Made by a program: the position numbers and the translations under genes. The notes beneath the pieces were generated by a model. That model made no database searches and was not told the DNA's origin. It saw only the letters and a list, made by a program, of their open reading frames with translations. From JAGWRI01 sp035700805 (GTDB taxonomy: Bacteria > Gemmatimonadota > Gemmatimonadetes > Gemmatimonadales > Gemmatimonadaceae): a stretch of 64,000 bases of DNA. Shown here one piece after another: positions 24,794-33,426 of the stretch. The DNA lies in the NCBI GenBank assembly GCA_035700805.1, contig DASSOG010000043.1, positions 62,001-126,000 of the forward strand. The letters run 5' to 3'. The first letter of the stretch is position 1. Each line of letters begins with the position of its first letter.

Positions 24794-25006
24794 TTACTGC
24801 GAGAGCCGGGAGACGTTCTCCGCGGCAGGCCCCTTGGCGCCCTGTACAACGTCGAACTCCACGGCATCGCCCTCGGCGAGTGTCTTGAAGCCGTCACCCT
24901 GGATCGAGCTATAGTGGACGAAGCAGTCCTTCTCGCCACCGTCCGGGGTGATGAAACCGAAGCCCTTCGCATCGTTGAACCACTTGACCTTGCCAGTCGT
25001 ACGCAT
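24794..25006 (-). CDS. Cold-shock protein, CspA family (second copy)
   Basis: A 70-residue cold-shock domain starting MRTTGKVKWFND, with RNP1 (KGFGFI) and RNP2 (CFVHY). ATG 25006 is chosen because AGGAG lies seven bases upstream; a frame extension of 19 residues has no family match. Like the copy at 3390-3596 it probably acts as an RNA chaperone. The 5' leader contains a hairpin (25111-25136) typical of structured csp leaders. Confidence 0.94.
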   Translation of the reverse strand: MRTTGKVKWFNDAKGFGFITPDGGEKDCFVHYSSIQGDGFKTLAEGDAVEFDVVQGAKGPAAENVSRLSQ

Positions 25007-25110
25007 GTCCCACTCCTGAAAGTTCCCATTGTCCAGGGAGCGGAACGCGCCGTGCCCTGACAATTCCCGATTCCGCAGAACGCCGGTGCGCTGCGGGGCT
25101 TATACGCGCC

Positions 25111-25136
25111 GAGCCAAGACCCTGAGGCCTTGGCTC
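25111..25136. other. Hairpin in the csp/ispG divergent region
   Basis: GAGCCAAG (25111-25118) and CTTGGCTC (25129-25136) form a perfect 8-bp stem. It lies about 105 bases upstream of the leftward cold-shock ATG and about 110 bases before ispG. It may fold in the csp leader or be an operator. Function unknown. Confidence 0.35.
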
Positions 25137-25248
25137 AGCGGGGCCTAAGGTAGTACGCCCTGTAAAGCCGGTCAATAGTGGGGTAGGGGAGGGCCGGCAG
25201 GGCCCTTTTCATGACTATTTTCAACGGGCAGGCCACCTTGGAGGATTC

Positions 25249-26478
25249 GTGAGCTTTGGAAGCCGCCGTCAGACCGTCACCACCTGGGTCCGCGGGGTTC
25301 CGATCGGGTCTGATTACCCGATTGTCGTTCAGTCCATGACCAACACGGACACCGCCGATGCGGCGGCCACCGCCCAGCAGGTGGTGGCCCTGGCGCGCGC
25401 TGGTTCGCAACTGGTGCGCGTGACGGTGAACAACGACGAGGCCGCTGCCGCCGTACCCGAGATCGCGCAACGCGTGCTCGATGCCGGGCAAGACGTGCCC
25501 ATTGTCGGCGACTTCCACTACAACGGACACCTCTTGCTGGCCAGGCATCCTGCGTGCGCGGCGGCGTTGGCTAAGTACCGGATCAACCCTGGCAATGTCG
25601 GCGGCAAGCGCCGAGATGAGAATTTTCGTACGATCGTCCAGATTGCCGTGGACCACGACCGCCCGGTGCGCATCGGTGTGAACTGGGGATCGCTCGACCA
25701 GGACCTGCTTACGCAGATGATGGACGAGAATGGACGGCAGGCCACGCCACTGGATGCCACGCAGGTCTACATCGAGGCCATGCTCGCCAGCGCGCTCAGG
25801 TCCGCCACCCTGGCCGAGGAAGTAGGGCTCGGACACGACCACATCGTCATCTCCGCCAAGGTGTCAGGTGTGCAGGACCTGGTCACGGTGTACCGCCTGC
25901 TCGCCGCGCGCTGCGACTACCCGCTGCACCTGGGCCTCACCGAAGCCGGTATGGGTACCAAGGGCGTGGTGGCCACCACGGCCGGCCTGGCCATCCTGCT
26001 GGCTGAGGGCATCGGTGACACCATTCGCGTCTCGCTGACGCCGCGCCCCAATGGCGACCGCACCGAGGAAGTGCTCGTGGCCCAGCAAATTTTGCAGTCG
26101 CTGGGGCTGCGCAGCTTCTCACCCCAGGTCACGTCGTGTCCGGGATGCGGTCGGACGACGTCCACGTTCTTCCAGCACATGGCTGAGGACATCCAGACCT
26201 ATCTGCGGGAACAGATGCCGCTGTGGCGCGCTCGGCATCCTGGGGTGGAAGAGATGCGCGTGGCCGTCATGGGGTGCGTGGTGAACGGACCCGGCGAGTC
26301 CAAACACGCCAACATCGGCATCTCGCTGCCCGGGACCTTTGAGGAGCCCAAGGCCCCGGTGTATGTGGACGGCCAGCTCGTGTGCACGCTGCGCGGCGAT
26401 CACATCGTGCAGGAATTCCTGGTCATGCTGGAGGAGTACGTCAACCGCACGTATCCCGAGCCGGTCGCGGTGAGCTAG
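25249..26478 (+). CDS. ispG: 4-hydroxy-3-methylbut-2-enyl diphosphate synthase (MEP pathway)
   Basis: A 409-residue iron-sulfur enzyme that turns MEcPP into HMBPP, the penultimate step of the MEP isoprenoid route. The TIM-barrel part (VVQSMTNTDT, RINPGNVGGKRRDENF) is followed by the [4Fe-4S] domain with Cys297 and Cys300 (SCPGCGRT) and Cys343 (MGCVVNGPGE). GTG start with TTGGAGG upstream. All three cluster cysteines are present, so it should be active. It is notable because a full lower mevalonate operon lies 33 kb away. Confidence 0.96.
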   Translation: MSFGSRRQTVTTWVRGVPIGSDYPIVVQSMTNTDTADAAATAQQVVALARAGSQLVRVTVNNDEAAAAVPEIAQRVLDAGQDVPIVGDFHYNGHLLLARHPACAAALAKYRINPGNVGGKRRDENFRTIVQIAVDHDRPVRIGVNWGSLDQDLLTQMMDENGRQATPLDATQVYIEAMLASALRSATLAEEVGLGHDHIVISAKVSGVQDLVTVYRLLAARCDYPLHLGLTEAGMGTKGVVATTAGLAILLAEGIGDTIRVSLTPRPNGDRTEEVLVAQQILQSLGLRSFSPQVTSCPGCGRTTSTFFQHMAEDIQTYLREQMPLWRARHPGVEEMRVAVMGCVVNGPGESKHANIGISLPGTFEEPKAPVYVDGQLVCTLRGDHIVQEFLVMLEEYVNRTYPEPVAVS

Positions 26479-27083
26479 CTGCCTCCGGCTTGCTCCAGGG
26501 CTTCGACCACGCGCGCCAACTCCCTCATGATCGGCGCGTCAAAGCCGCTGGCGTGCAGCTGTTCGTACACGCGACGGAACCAGCCCACGGTACCGGCCTT
26601 GCCCGCGTGATACCGGCTCCAGACGGAGTCGGGGTCGATGGTGCGCTGCAGGTCCGCCAGGATGGTGCCGGCGGTGTGAATGGCGTCGGCCGCACTGACC
26701 CACCGCACATCGTCTGCCGCGTCGGTCAGTCGCACCAGGAAGTCGTCACGCTGCTCATCATGCGACAATTCAACGCCATCGTCGTCGTTGGCACGCATGC
26801 TCGCCGCCAGCGCGACGTGCAGGGCCCGTTCCCCGAACTTGTCGGACACCCGCTGTTGCAGCATCTCGGCGGTAAATCGGTCACGCACAAAGTCCGCAAC
26901 CACCCCCTGCAGGATGCCCGCCACGACGGTGTCTTCATCCTGATCGTACTTCGTCAGGATGACGGCGACGTTGGCCCCGTGCGTACCGTACGGCAGCCGT
27001 GTGCCCTTGCGCACCTCCCGGTCATCGTGCTTGGCCGCGAAGGCGAGCGCATGGTTGATCCGGTCGGAATACCCCTGAAGCAT
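26475..27083 (-). CDS. Degenerate HD-domain protein (RSH/MESH1-like fold without the HD dyad)
   Basis: A 202-residue helical protein. The order NHALAFAAKHDDREVRKGTRLPYGTHGANVAVIL, DEDTVVAGILQGVVADF and WVSAADAIHTAGTILADL follows the HD domain of SpoT/MESH1 hydrolases. The canonical LLHDVVEDT reads LQGVVADF, so the metal-binding His-Asp pair is Gln-Gly. It is therefore probably not a ppGpp hydrolase. It could be a structural or binding relative, or have another metal site. Its stop overlaps the ispG stop by four bases on the opposite strand. Confidence 0.7.
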   Translation of the reverse strand: MLQGYSDRINHALAFAAKHDDREVRKGTRLPYGTHGANVAVILTKYDQDEDTVVAGILQGVVADFVRDRFTAEMLQQRVSDKFGERALHVALAASMRANDDDGVELSHDEQRDDFLVRLTDAADDVRWVSAADAIHTAGTILADLQRTIDPDSVWSRYHAGKAGTVGWFRRVYEQLHASGFDAPIMRELARVVEALEQAGGS

Positions 27084-27124
27084 CGGTTCAGCGTTGTCGT
27101 GAGGACAAGGTGCGCGGGTGAGGC

Positions 27125-27640
27125 CTAAGCTAGCGACTGGGGCGGGGCGGGGCGAGCAACACCAAACCAGCTTACGATCGCGCCCAACCCTTGCACATCG
27201 TCGGCGTCGAACGCGCCCACGTGATCCGCGTCGATGTCCAGCACCGCCAGCAGGCGACCATCTCGCCCAGACACGGGCACCACGACTTCCGATTTCGCGG
27301 CGGCATCACACACGATGTGGTCGGTGAACGAGGCTACGTCCTGCACCACGACCGCAGTGGCCGTCGCGGCCGCGCGACCGCAGACGCCACGCCCAAAGGC
27401 GATTTCCAGGCAACCAAGCGTCCCCTGATACGGACCTACGCGCAACAACCGGCCAGGCTCCACCACGCGGTAGAAACCCGTCCACAGATGGCCAAACGCG
27501 TGGTGAATGAGCGAGCTCATCGTGGCCATCGCCGTGATCTCGTCCGTTACGCCTTCGAGCACGGCGTCGATGTGCGTCTTGAGTTGCCGGTACGCCTCCG
27601 GCTTGGGAACACCGCGAAGGTCAAGTGTGATTTCTGCCAT
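27125..27640 (-). CDS. Free methionine-(R)-sulfoxide reductase (GAF domain, fRMsr)
   Basis: A 171-residue GAF-domain enzyme that reduces free Met-R-sulfoxide with thioredoxin. It shows TGFYRVV, GPYQGTLGCLEIAFGRGVCGRAA and FTDHIVCDAAAKSEVVVPV, including all three conserved cysteines (about 77, 87 and 111), and DIDADHVGAFDADD. Cytosolic. It directly precedes the M16 gene pair only by strand; the intergenic distance to the M16 start side is three bases, so they may share a transcript. Confidence 0.93.
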   Translation of the reverse strand: MAEITLDLRGVPKPEAYRQLKTHIDAVLEGVTDEITAMATMSSLIHHAFGHLWTGFYRVVEPGRLLRVGPYQGTLGCLEIAFGRGVCGRAAATATAVVVQDVASFTDHIVCDAAAKSEVVVPVSGRDGRLLAVLDIDADHVGAFDADDVQGLGAIVSWFGVARPAPPQSLA

Positions 27641-27643
27641 GGC

Positions 27644-28963
27644 TCAGAACCGTGTGCGTAGGATCGTCGGGACCTTGGACGTGTCCCCCACGAACCCGAA
27701 TCGGGTACCGTGCATGTAGATCAGGGCCACCCGCTGGATGTCCGCGGGCGTGACGCGACGCAGTTCAGCCACGAAGTCGCTGGCCTTGTGAAAGTCCCCG
27801 CCGTACAACTCAGCCCGCGCCAGGAACGACGCCTGATCCGCGTTGGTCTCGTTCTTCAGGAAATAGTCGGTGATGAACTGCCCCACCAGTGCCGGCAACC
27901 CGGCGGGATCCACCAGCGTGGTCTGCAGCTCGTACAACTCATTGGCCATCGCGGCGACCGCGGCCTCCGGGTCGGCGGTGGTGACATAGAAGCCACCTAC
28001 CGACACGGCATGGTCCACGAACGGCGCTTCCACCGCATAGGCCAGATGCTCCCGTGACCGGACCTGCGCGAACATCCGTCCGCTCAACACCGCCGTCGCC
28101 ACACGCAGCGCAACGGCGTCCGGGGTGCCGGCGCGCGGGCCGGGATAGTAGCCCAGGATGTAATTGGTGGGGAGATCGCGCGACTCCACGGCCACACGGG
28201 CCGTGTCCGGTGTCAGTGTGGGTGGTGGAGTCCAGTGATACGCCCCCACGGGAAGCGTCGCCAGCGTACGTCGGACGGCACGCTCCAGCGTCGCCCGGTC
28301 GATGTTGCCCACGACCACCACCAGGAGGCGAGTCTGCACAACCTCCGCGCGGTGGTACGCCCGCACCTGCGCCGCAGTCAGGGAGGACAGGGCTGCCACG
28401 GTTCCGCCGGGATCCAGCCGGTACGGGTGCCCCGCGTAGATCAGGCGCTCCGCCAGGTGCGCCACCGCGGCGTCCGGACTGGCGTCGGCATCGTGCGCGG
28501 CAATCAGCATTTGCTGACGGGTGCGCGCCACGCTCGTTGGATCAAGTGTCGGCTCCACCAGCCGGTCGGCGAACACCGCCCAGCTGGAGTCGAATGCCTG
28601 TTGAAGCGTCCGGAGCCCGAAGGTGGTCCAGTCCACACCTGGGTTGATGACGATGGTCGCCGCTGCCCGCGCGGTGATGGCCCGAAGCTGTGCGCGCGGG
28701 AACCGTCTGGTGCCGCCGTCGGATGCCCCCAGCATCAAGGCCTCGATGCCCGCCGTGGCCGGCGTGAGCTGGCGTGTGCCGCCGAGCAGGTAGATGTTGG
28801 CCGCTACCACGTCGTTCGCCGGATTCCGGCGAAGGATCACGTGAACATGATCCACGGTGAAGTCGAAAGTCCCTGTGTCTGAGGCAGTTTGCTGCGCCTC
28901 CAGTAAGACACTAACACAACAGGATAGCGCTGCCATAGCGATGAGAAGCCGGCTTTTCAGCAT
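27644..28963 (-). CDS. Secreted M16 peptidase-family protein lacking the zinc motif (partner subunit)
   Basis: A 439-residue exported protein (signal about 5-24, VLLEAQQ). It has the two-lobed M16 fold, but the HxxEH position reads GIEALMLGAS, so zinc binding is lost. The RxxxY-type substrate-closing segment in the C-terminal half (PTNYILGYYPGPRAG) is present. In two-subunit M16 peptidases one chain carries zinc and the other is inactive; this is the inactive chain. Its ATG overlaps the stop of the upstream active chain (TAATG), so the two should be made in equal amounts. Confidence 0.85.
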   Translation of the reverse strand: MLKSRLLIAMAALSCCVSVLLEAQQTASDTGTFDFTVDHVHVILRRNPANDVVAANIYLLGGTRQLTPATAGIEALMLGASDGGTRRFPRAQLRAITARAAATIVINPGVDWTTFGLRTLQQAFDSSWAVFADRLVEPTLDPTSVARTRQQMLIAAHDADASPDAAVAHLAERLIYAGHPYRLDPGGTVAALSSLTAAQVRAYHRAEVVQTRLLVVVVGNIDRATLERAVRRTLATLPVGAYHWTPPPTLTPDTARVAVESRDLPTNYILGYYPGPRAGTPDAVALRVATAVLSGRMFAQVRSREHLAYAVEAPFVDHAVSVGGFYVTTADPEAAVAAMANELYELQTTLVDPAGLPALVGQFITDYFLKNETNADQASFLARAELYGGDFHKASDFVAELRRVTPADIQRVALIYMHGTRFGFVGDTSKVPTILRTRF

Positions 28964-30384
28964 TACCGCCGCCCCCAGTCAGTCAGCTCTGACACCGAGA
29001 GCTTGAGCTGGTCATTGGCCTCCTGACTCAGCAACACCCCGCGCACGTGCGGCTTGTCCACGATGTATTTCCGCGCATACCGCTGCAATTGCGGCACCGT
29101 CTCCTTTGCCATCGTGTCCACATAGCCCAGATAGTAGTCCAGCCCTGTCACGGCCCACCAGAAGCCGATCTGGTGCGCAAAGCCCGACGCACGCTCCAGC
29201 CCGAACATCGTGCCGGCAATGCGCTGACGCTTGATCGGCTCAAGTTCTGCAGTCGTGAAGTAACCCGGGTCTGCAAAGTGAGCGATCTCGCTTTCCAACG
29301 CCGTGATCGCCTCTCGTGCATGTGCCGCGGTGGTGGTGCCGCTGATCGTGATCGGACCCACATGGTTCTGGGTGTAGTAGTTCACACCAATGGATTCAAA
29401 CAGCCCGCTATCCACCAGCCGCCGCTGCAGGCGTGAACCCGGCTGGTTGAGCACATCTGAAAAGACGTCGGCAGCGTACGTAGCCGCCGGATCTGCCGAC
29501 GCACTGGGGCCCTGCCACTGAAACATCACCAGCACGGCTGCAATGGGCGCCGTCACCAGCACCCCGGTGTCGCCCGCCAGTGCGGGCACTGGAGGAATCG
29601 GCCACGTTGTGAAGGGGTCCGGGCCCCGGCTCCACGATCCAAAGAAACGCTGCGCGGCGCGGAAAACCTGCACGGCATCCACGTCCCCGGTCACGATAAG
29701 CGCCGAGTTATTAGGAACGTAGTATCGGTGCTGGATCAGCCGCATCTGGGCGGGAGTCGCGTGCAGGATCACCTCACGTCGCCCCAGTGGATTTTTCCTC
29801 GGCCACGCCGTCCCCCACAGGACACGCCCCATCTGCTGCTGGAACTCATACCCTGGCTGGGATTGGTCCCGGTCGTATTCACCGATCACCACGGCGCGCT
29901 CGCGCTCCAGCTCGTCCTCGCGGAACAACGGGTGCTTCACAGCCGCCGCCAGGAGTTGCATTCCCGCCAGCAGGCTGTCCGACGGAAGGGTCAGGTAGTA
30001 GTTGACCCGCTCCTCCTGCGTGGACCCGTTGAAGACCGCCCCCAGGCTGGCCGCCCGCTGCTGGAACGCGTCGGGTTCCGGGTACGCGCTGTCGGCTCGA
30101 AAGAACATGTGCTCATACAGGTGTGACAACCCTTCATATCCCGGGTCCTGCGTGAACGACCCGCTGCGCACGTCGATTTCCACCGTGGCCAGGGGTACAC
30201 CGTGATTTTCCACCACGATGACTTCCAGCCCGTTCGGCAACTCCTGATGCCTGATGGTGCGCTCCAGCTCGGCGCGCTGGGCATGGAGTGCCGCCAATGG
30301 CAGGAACACCGCGCAGAGCAGCCAGACTCCGGCCCGACGGTGTGGCGGTCCGTGCACCTGCGATGTTTCTTTTCTCTTCACCAT
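28963..30384 (-). CDS. Secreted M16 zinc peptidase (active subunit)
   Basis: A 473-residue exported peptidase, ATG 30384 after a GGGGAGGGGG site. The signal peptide is about 18-36 (LPLAALHAQ). The inverted zinc motif HLYEH (His88, Glu91, His92) lies in GLSHLYEHMFFR, and a second-lobe sequence extends to the C terminus. M16 enzymes degrade peptides inside a clam-shell chamber. With the downstream inactive chain it likely forms a periplasmic heterodimer. Its start codon overlaps that of murB on the other strand. Confidence 0.88.
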   Translation of the reverse strand: MVKRKETSQVHGPPHRRAGVWLLCAVFLPLAALHAQRAELERTIRHQELPNGLEVIVVENHGVPLATVEIDVRSGSFTQDPGYEGLSHLYEHMFFRADSAYPEPDAFQQRAASLGAVFNGSTQEERVNYYLTLPSDSLLAGMQLLAAAVKHPLFREDELERERAVVIGEYDRDQSQPGYEFQQQMGRVLWGTAWPRKNPLGRREVILHATPAQMRLIQHRYYVPNNSALIVTGDVDAVQVFRAAQRFFGSWSRGPDPFTTWPIPPVPALAGDTGVLVTAPIAAVLVMFQWQGPSASADPAATYAADVFSDVLNQPGSRLQRRLVDSGLFESIGVNYYTQNHVGPITISGTTTAAHAREAITALESEIAHFADPGYFTTAELEPIKRQRIAGTMFGLERASGFAHQIGFWWAVTGLDYYLGYVDTMAKETVPQLQRYARKYIVDKPHVRGVLLSQEANDQLKLSVSELTDWGRR

Positions 30385-31333
30385 GTCCCCCTCCCCCTCA
30401 TCCACGGCACTCGCGGAACTGGCCACGACGCTGGGTACACAACGCGTTCGCCGCAATGTAGCGCTCGCGCCGTACACCACGTTTCACGTCGGCGGACCCG
30501 CTGATCTCTGGTACGAAGCCACCAGCGCCGAGGAGCTTGCCGCTGCCGTCTCGGCGGCCCGCCGACTGGAAGTCCCGTTCTTCCTCCTGGGACTCGGGGC
30601 AAACATCCTCGTGGGCGACGGTGGATTTCGTGGCCTGGTAATCCGGAACGCCGCGGCACACTGGACCATCTCCGACACGGGGCAACTCCGCGCTGAAACT
30701 GGGGTGGTGATCGCCGAGCTTATCCGGCAGGTCGTCGCACGCGGCTGGAGCGGCCTCGAGCACTTCGCGGGAATTCCCAGCACGATGGGTGGGGCGCTCT
30801 GGCAGAACCTGCACTTCCTCTCCCCCGCCCCTGAGCGCGAGCGAACCGTGTTCATTGCCGAACTCTTTGAGTCCGTCGATGTCCTCCTGGACACCGGTGT
30901 TCGCCGCACGTGGAACTCCGCGGACATGCGCTTTGGATACGATACCAGCCGCCTGCATGAGGGGCACGCAATTGCGCTCGAGACCACCCTGCACCTTACG
31001 CGTGGCACTCCGGAGACCATGCACCGCATTATCCAGGAGAACCTCAGCTGGCGCGGCGCCCGCCACCCACACCTCGACTGGTACCCCAGCGCGGGATCAA
31101 TCTTCCAGAAACTCGATGGCCTGGGAGCCGGCCGGCTGATTGATCAGGCGGGACTGAAGGGGCACCAGATCGGCGGCGCCCAGATTTCCCCGTTGCACGC
31201 CAACATCATCGTGAACCTCGGCGATGCCACAGCCAGGGACGTGCAGGCCTTGATTCATTTCGCGCAGCAGACGGTCGAGCAGAAGTTCGGTGTCCACCTG
31301 AAGCCGGAAATCGGATTCGTCGGCGAGTTTTGA
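30383..31333 (+). CDS. murB: UDP-N-acetylenolpyruvoylglucosamine reductase
   Basis: A 316-residue FAD enzyme of peptidoglycan precursor synthesis. It shows NVALAPYTTFHVGGPADLW (about 24-42), LGLGANILVGDGGFRGLVIRN, AGIPSTMGGALWQN, YPSAGSIFQKL and the C-terminal KPEIGFVG with the catalytic Glu. ATG 30383 has no ribosome site, and only 24 residues precede the conserved start of the domain, so an earlier start is not needed. Its ATG overlaps the ATG of the divergent M16 gene, an odd arrangement. Confidence 0.93.
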   Translation: MSPSPSSTALAELATTLGTQRVRRNVALAPYTTFHVGGPADLWYEATSAEELAAAVSAARRLEVPFFLLGLGANILVGDGGFRGLVIRNAAAHWTISDTGQLRAETGVVIAELIRQVVARGWSGLEHFAGIPSTMGGALWQNLHFLSPAPERERTVFIAELFESVDVLLDTGVRRTWNSADMRFGYDTSRLHEGHAIALETTLHLTRGTPETMHRIIQENLSWRGARHPHLDWYPSAGSIFQKLDGLGAGRLIDQAGLKGHQIGGAQISPLHANIIVNLGDATARDVQALIHFAQQTVEQKFGVHLKPEIGFVGEF

Positions 31334-31431
31334 CCAGCGCTGGTCATGGGTAGATCGTGCGGTAATCCGCTCTAATGCCATAAACTGGTGCTATCGTGGG
31401 CTTATAATGGCGGAATAGTGGCTGTAGTTCG

Positions 31432-31782
31432 TCATTTTCTTGCGACGAGTTCCTTCCACTGATCCTCAGCCAGCCCTACTGTCAGGAAGTTTCCCGTACG
31501 GACCAGCGGCATGCGCAACAGCAGCGGTTCTTCCACCAGCAACCGCATCCATTGGGGATCCCCAAGCCGGGCGTGTCGCAATCCAAGTTCGGTGTAACGT
31601 GCGGACGATTCGTCAATGATTTCGCGGATTCCGAACTTCTGCACAAATCGGTTCAGCTCTCCCGCTGAGGCCGCACGCTCCATCAGGTCCACGAAATGTG
31701 TCCGGATGCGCCGTTCCGCAAAGAAGCGCAGGGCCTTTCGTGTGTCGGCACTCTTTCGCACTCCAAAAATCTGTACCTCCAC
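31432..31782 (-). CDS. ArsC/Spx-family protein without the active-site cysteine
   Basis: GTG 31782 follows AGAGGGGGA. In the 116-residue thioredoxin-fold protein, VEVQIFGVRKSADTRKALRFFAERRI aligns with the IYGIKxCDTxRKA start of ArsC/YffB proteins, but Ser-Ala replaces Cys-Asp, so no redox cysteine is present. The second half, PLLLRMPLVRTGNFLTVGLAEDQW, matches the family's RPI...GF segment. Arsenate reduction is therefore unlikely; a regulatory or binding role is possible but unproven. It is divergent from the hydrolase gene. Confidence 0.75.
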   Translation of the reverse strand: MEVQIFGVRKSADTRKALRFFAERRIRTHFVDLMERAASAGELNRFVQKFGIREIIDESSARYTELGLRHARLGDPQWMRLLVEEPLLLRMPLVRTGNFLTVGLAEDQWKELVARK

Positions 31783-31836
31783 CAGTCCCCCTCTTATGTC
31801 GCGTTCACACTGGCGTACCACCACCGACGGCGTCGA

Positions 31837-32844
31837 ATGGTAACGCCGTCAAGCCAGGCGCAGGAGTTCCATGCACCATGGTGGGCGCCCGGTCCACATC
31901 AGCAGACACTCTGGGGGGCCTTCATGCGGCGCACGCGGCTTCCACCCGGGCAAATGGAGCGGTGGGACACTCCAGATCACGACTTCCTCGACGTCTTCCG
32001 GGTACCCGCCGCCGCCACTGCGCCTCGGCTGCTGTTGCTGCATGGTCTGGAAGGATCTCCGCAATCGCACTACGCACGTGGCATGCTCCAGCGGGTAGCG
32101 CGGGCCGGGTGGGGTGCCGAGGCGCTGGTCTTCCGGGGCTGCGGCGCGGAGCTCAACCGCACACCTCGCTTCTATCACTCCGGGGAAACGGGGGACCTCG
32201 AGCTCCTGGCTCATCGGGTGGCCGCTGAGTTTCCGTATGCCCCATTGCTGGCTGTCGGCTACTCGCTGGGTGGAAACGTGCTTCTCAAGTGGCTCGGTGA
32301 CCCCGCAGCGCGACGCCCGGCTACCCTGCAGGCCGCGGCGGCGGTATCCGTGCCATACGATCTCGAGGCGGGTGCGCACTATCTGCAACATGGGCTCTCC
32401 CGAGTCTACGAGCGCCGGTTCCTGCGCACCCTGAAGTCCAAGGCGACCCGCAAGCTGCGCCGTTTCCCGGACGCGTACGACCTTCGTGCGCTCACGGCCG
32501 CCAGGACGCTCGTCCAGTTCGACGATGCGGTCACTGCTCCACTGCATGGGTTTGCCAACGCCCACGACTATTACACGCAATGCAGTGCTCGCCAGTTCCT
32601 GGCGGGTGTCCAGCTGCCCACGCTGTTGATCAGCGCCTACGACGATCCATTTCTCCCCGCTGCGGTTCTGCGCGACGTGGACACGGTTGCGGGCCGCAAT
32701 CCGGCGTTTACCCGATTATTCAGCGCAACCGGAGGGCACGTCGGATTCGTGGCTGGTGCCGACCCATTGCATCCGGGGTATTATTCCGAGGACCGCGTGT
32801 TTGAGTTCCTCGCCGCGCAAGTGTCGCCTTTCACCCCAGCTTGA
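31837..32844 (+). CDS. YheT-family alpha/beta hydrolase
   Basis: A 335-residue cytosolic hydrolase. It opens with the family mark APGPHQQTLWGAFMRR, then LLLLHGLEGSPQSHYARG, VFRGCGAELNRTPRFYHSGETGDL, nucleophile elbow GYSLGGN, acid in SAYDDPFLP and His in ATGGHVGFV. YheT/ABHD1-3-like enzymes act on acyl esters; the bacterial substrate is unknown. ATG 31837 is the first in-frame Met near the domain. The next gene follows after 15 bases. Confidence 0.88.
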   Translation: MVTPSSQAQEFHAPWWAPGPHQQTLWGAFMRRTRLPPGQMERWDTPDHDFLDVFRVPAAATAPRLLLLHGLEGSPQSHYARGMLQRVARAGWGAEALVFRGCGAELNRTPRFYHSGETGDLELLAHRVAAEFPYAPLLAVGYSLGGNVLLKWLGDPAARRPATLQAAAAVSVPYDLEAGAHYLQHGLSRVYERRFLRTLKSKATRKLRRFPDAYDLRALTAARTLVQFDDAVTAPLHGFANAHDYYTQCSARQFLAGVQLPTLLISAYDDPFLPAAVLRDVDTVAGRNPAFTRLFSATGGHVGFVAGADPLHPGYYSEDRVFEFLAAQVSPFTPA

Positions 32845-32859
32845 CCACCATCGTCCTGC

Positions 32860-33399
32860 ATGCCCTTCGTCTGGTCGTTGCTCATCATCGCAGGTCTGCT
32901 CCTGCTCGTTTATCTCATGATCGCAGGCGTTCCCTCAGCACCTGGTGAACGCGCCACGATTCATGGGGGGCGACCGCGCATGCTCCTTCCAGTCCTGGGT
33001 ACTACGCTGACCGCCGGTGGGATTGCGGGATACCTGCTCTGGCAGCACGCAGGTGTCTCCCCGGGAACTCGGTTTATCCTCGTAGCGGCAGTTGCGGTGC
33101 TGGCAGCCGTCGGGGCGGGATGGCTCGTGCGCGTCTCATTTGCCGCGCCCTCCAACGATCCGGAAGATGATCCGAGATACCGATGGCAGGGTCACGTCGC
33201 GCACCTCACACAGGCAATTCCGGCCAGCCATGGTGGGCGCGGACGAGTGGCCTTTGTGTTCGACGGTCAGCCCTTTGACTTTCCAGCCGTGTCCATTGAC
33301 GGCGAGCCTATTGACGCGGATACGGAAGTGGTTGTCGAGCGCATCGACGACGGGTTGGCGACGGTGGAACGCTGGGCGGTGGTCGAGGCGCGCCTGTAA
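32860..33399 (+). CDS. Membrane protein with NfeD/YqiJ-like OB domain
   Basis: A 179-residue protein with membrane segments at about 4-23, 42-61 and 72-91, and a C-terminal soluble domain (about 105-178): WQGHVAHLTQAI, GRGRVAFVFDGQPFDFPAVS and TEVVVERIDDGLATVERW. This beta-rich region resembles OB domains of NfeD/YqiJ proteins, partners of SPFH proteins. An SPFH gene occurs at 5410-6393, not adjacent. The assignment rests on pattern only. Confidence 0.6.
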   Translation: MPFVWSLLIIAGLLLLVYLMIAGVPSAPGERATIHGGRPRMLLPVLGTTLTAGGIAGYLLWQHAGVSPGTRFILVAAVAVLAAVGAGWLVRVSFAAPSNDPEDDPRYRWQGHVAHLTQAIPASHGGRGRVAFVFDGQPFDFPAVSIDGEPIDADTEVVVERIDDGLATVERWAVVEARL

Positions 33400-33426
33400 G
33401 CCGAGGGCCGAGGTCCCGGGGGCAAG

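Noticed and set aside
31403..31408. Perfect TATAAT hexamer after murB
   Set aside because: No -35 at a suitable distance and it points into a leftward gene.
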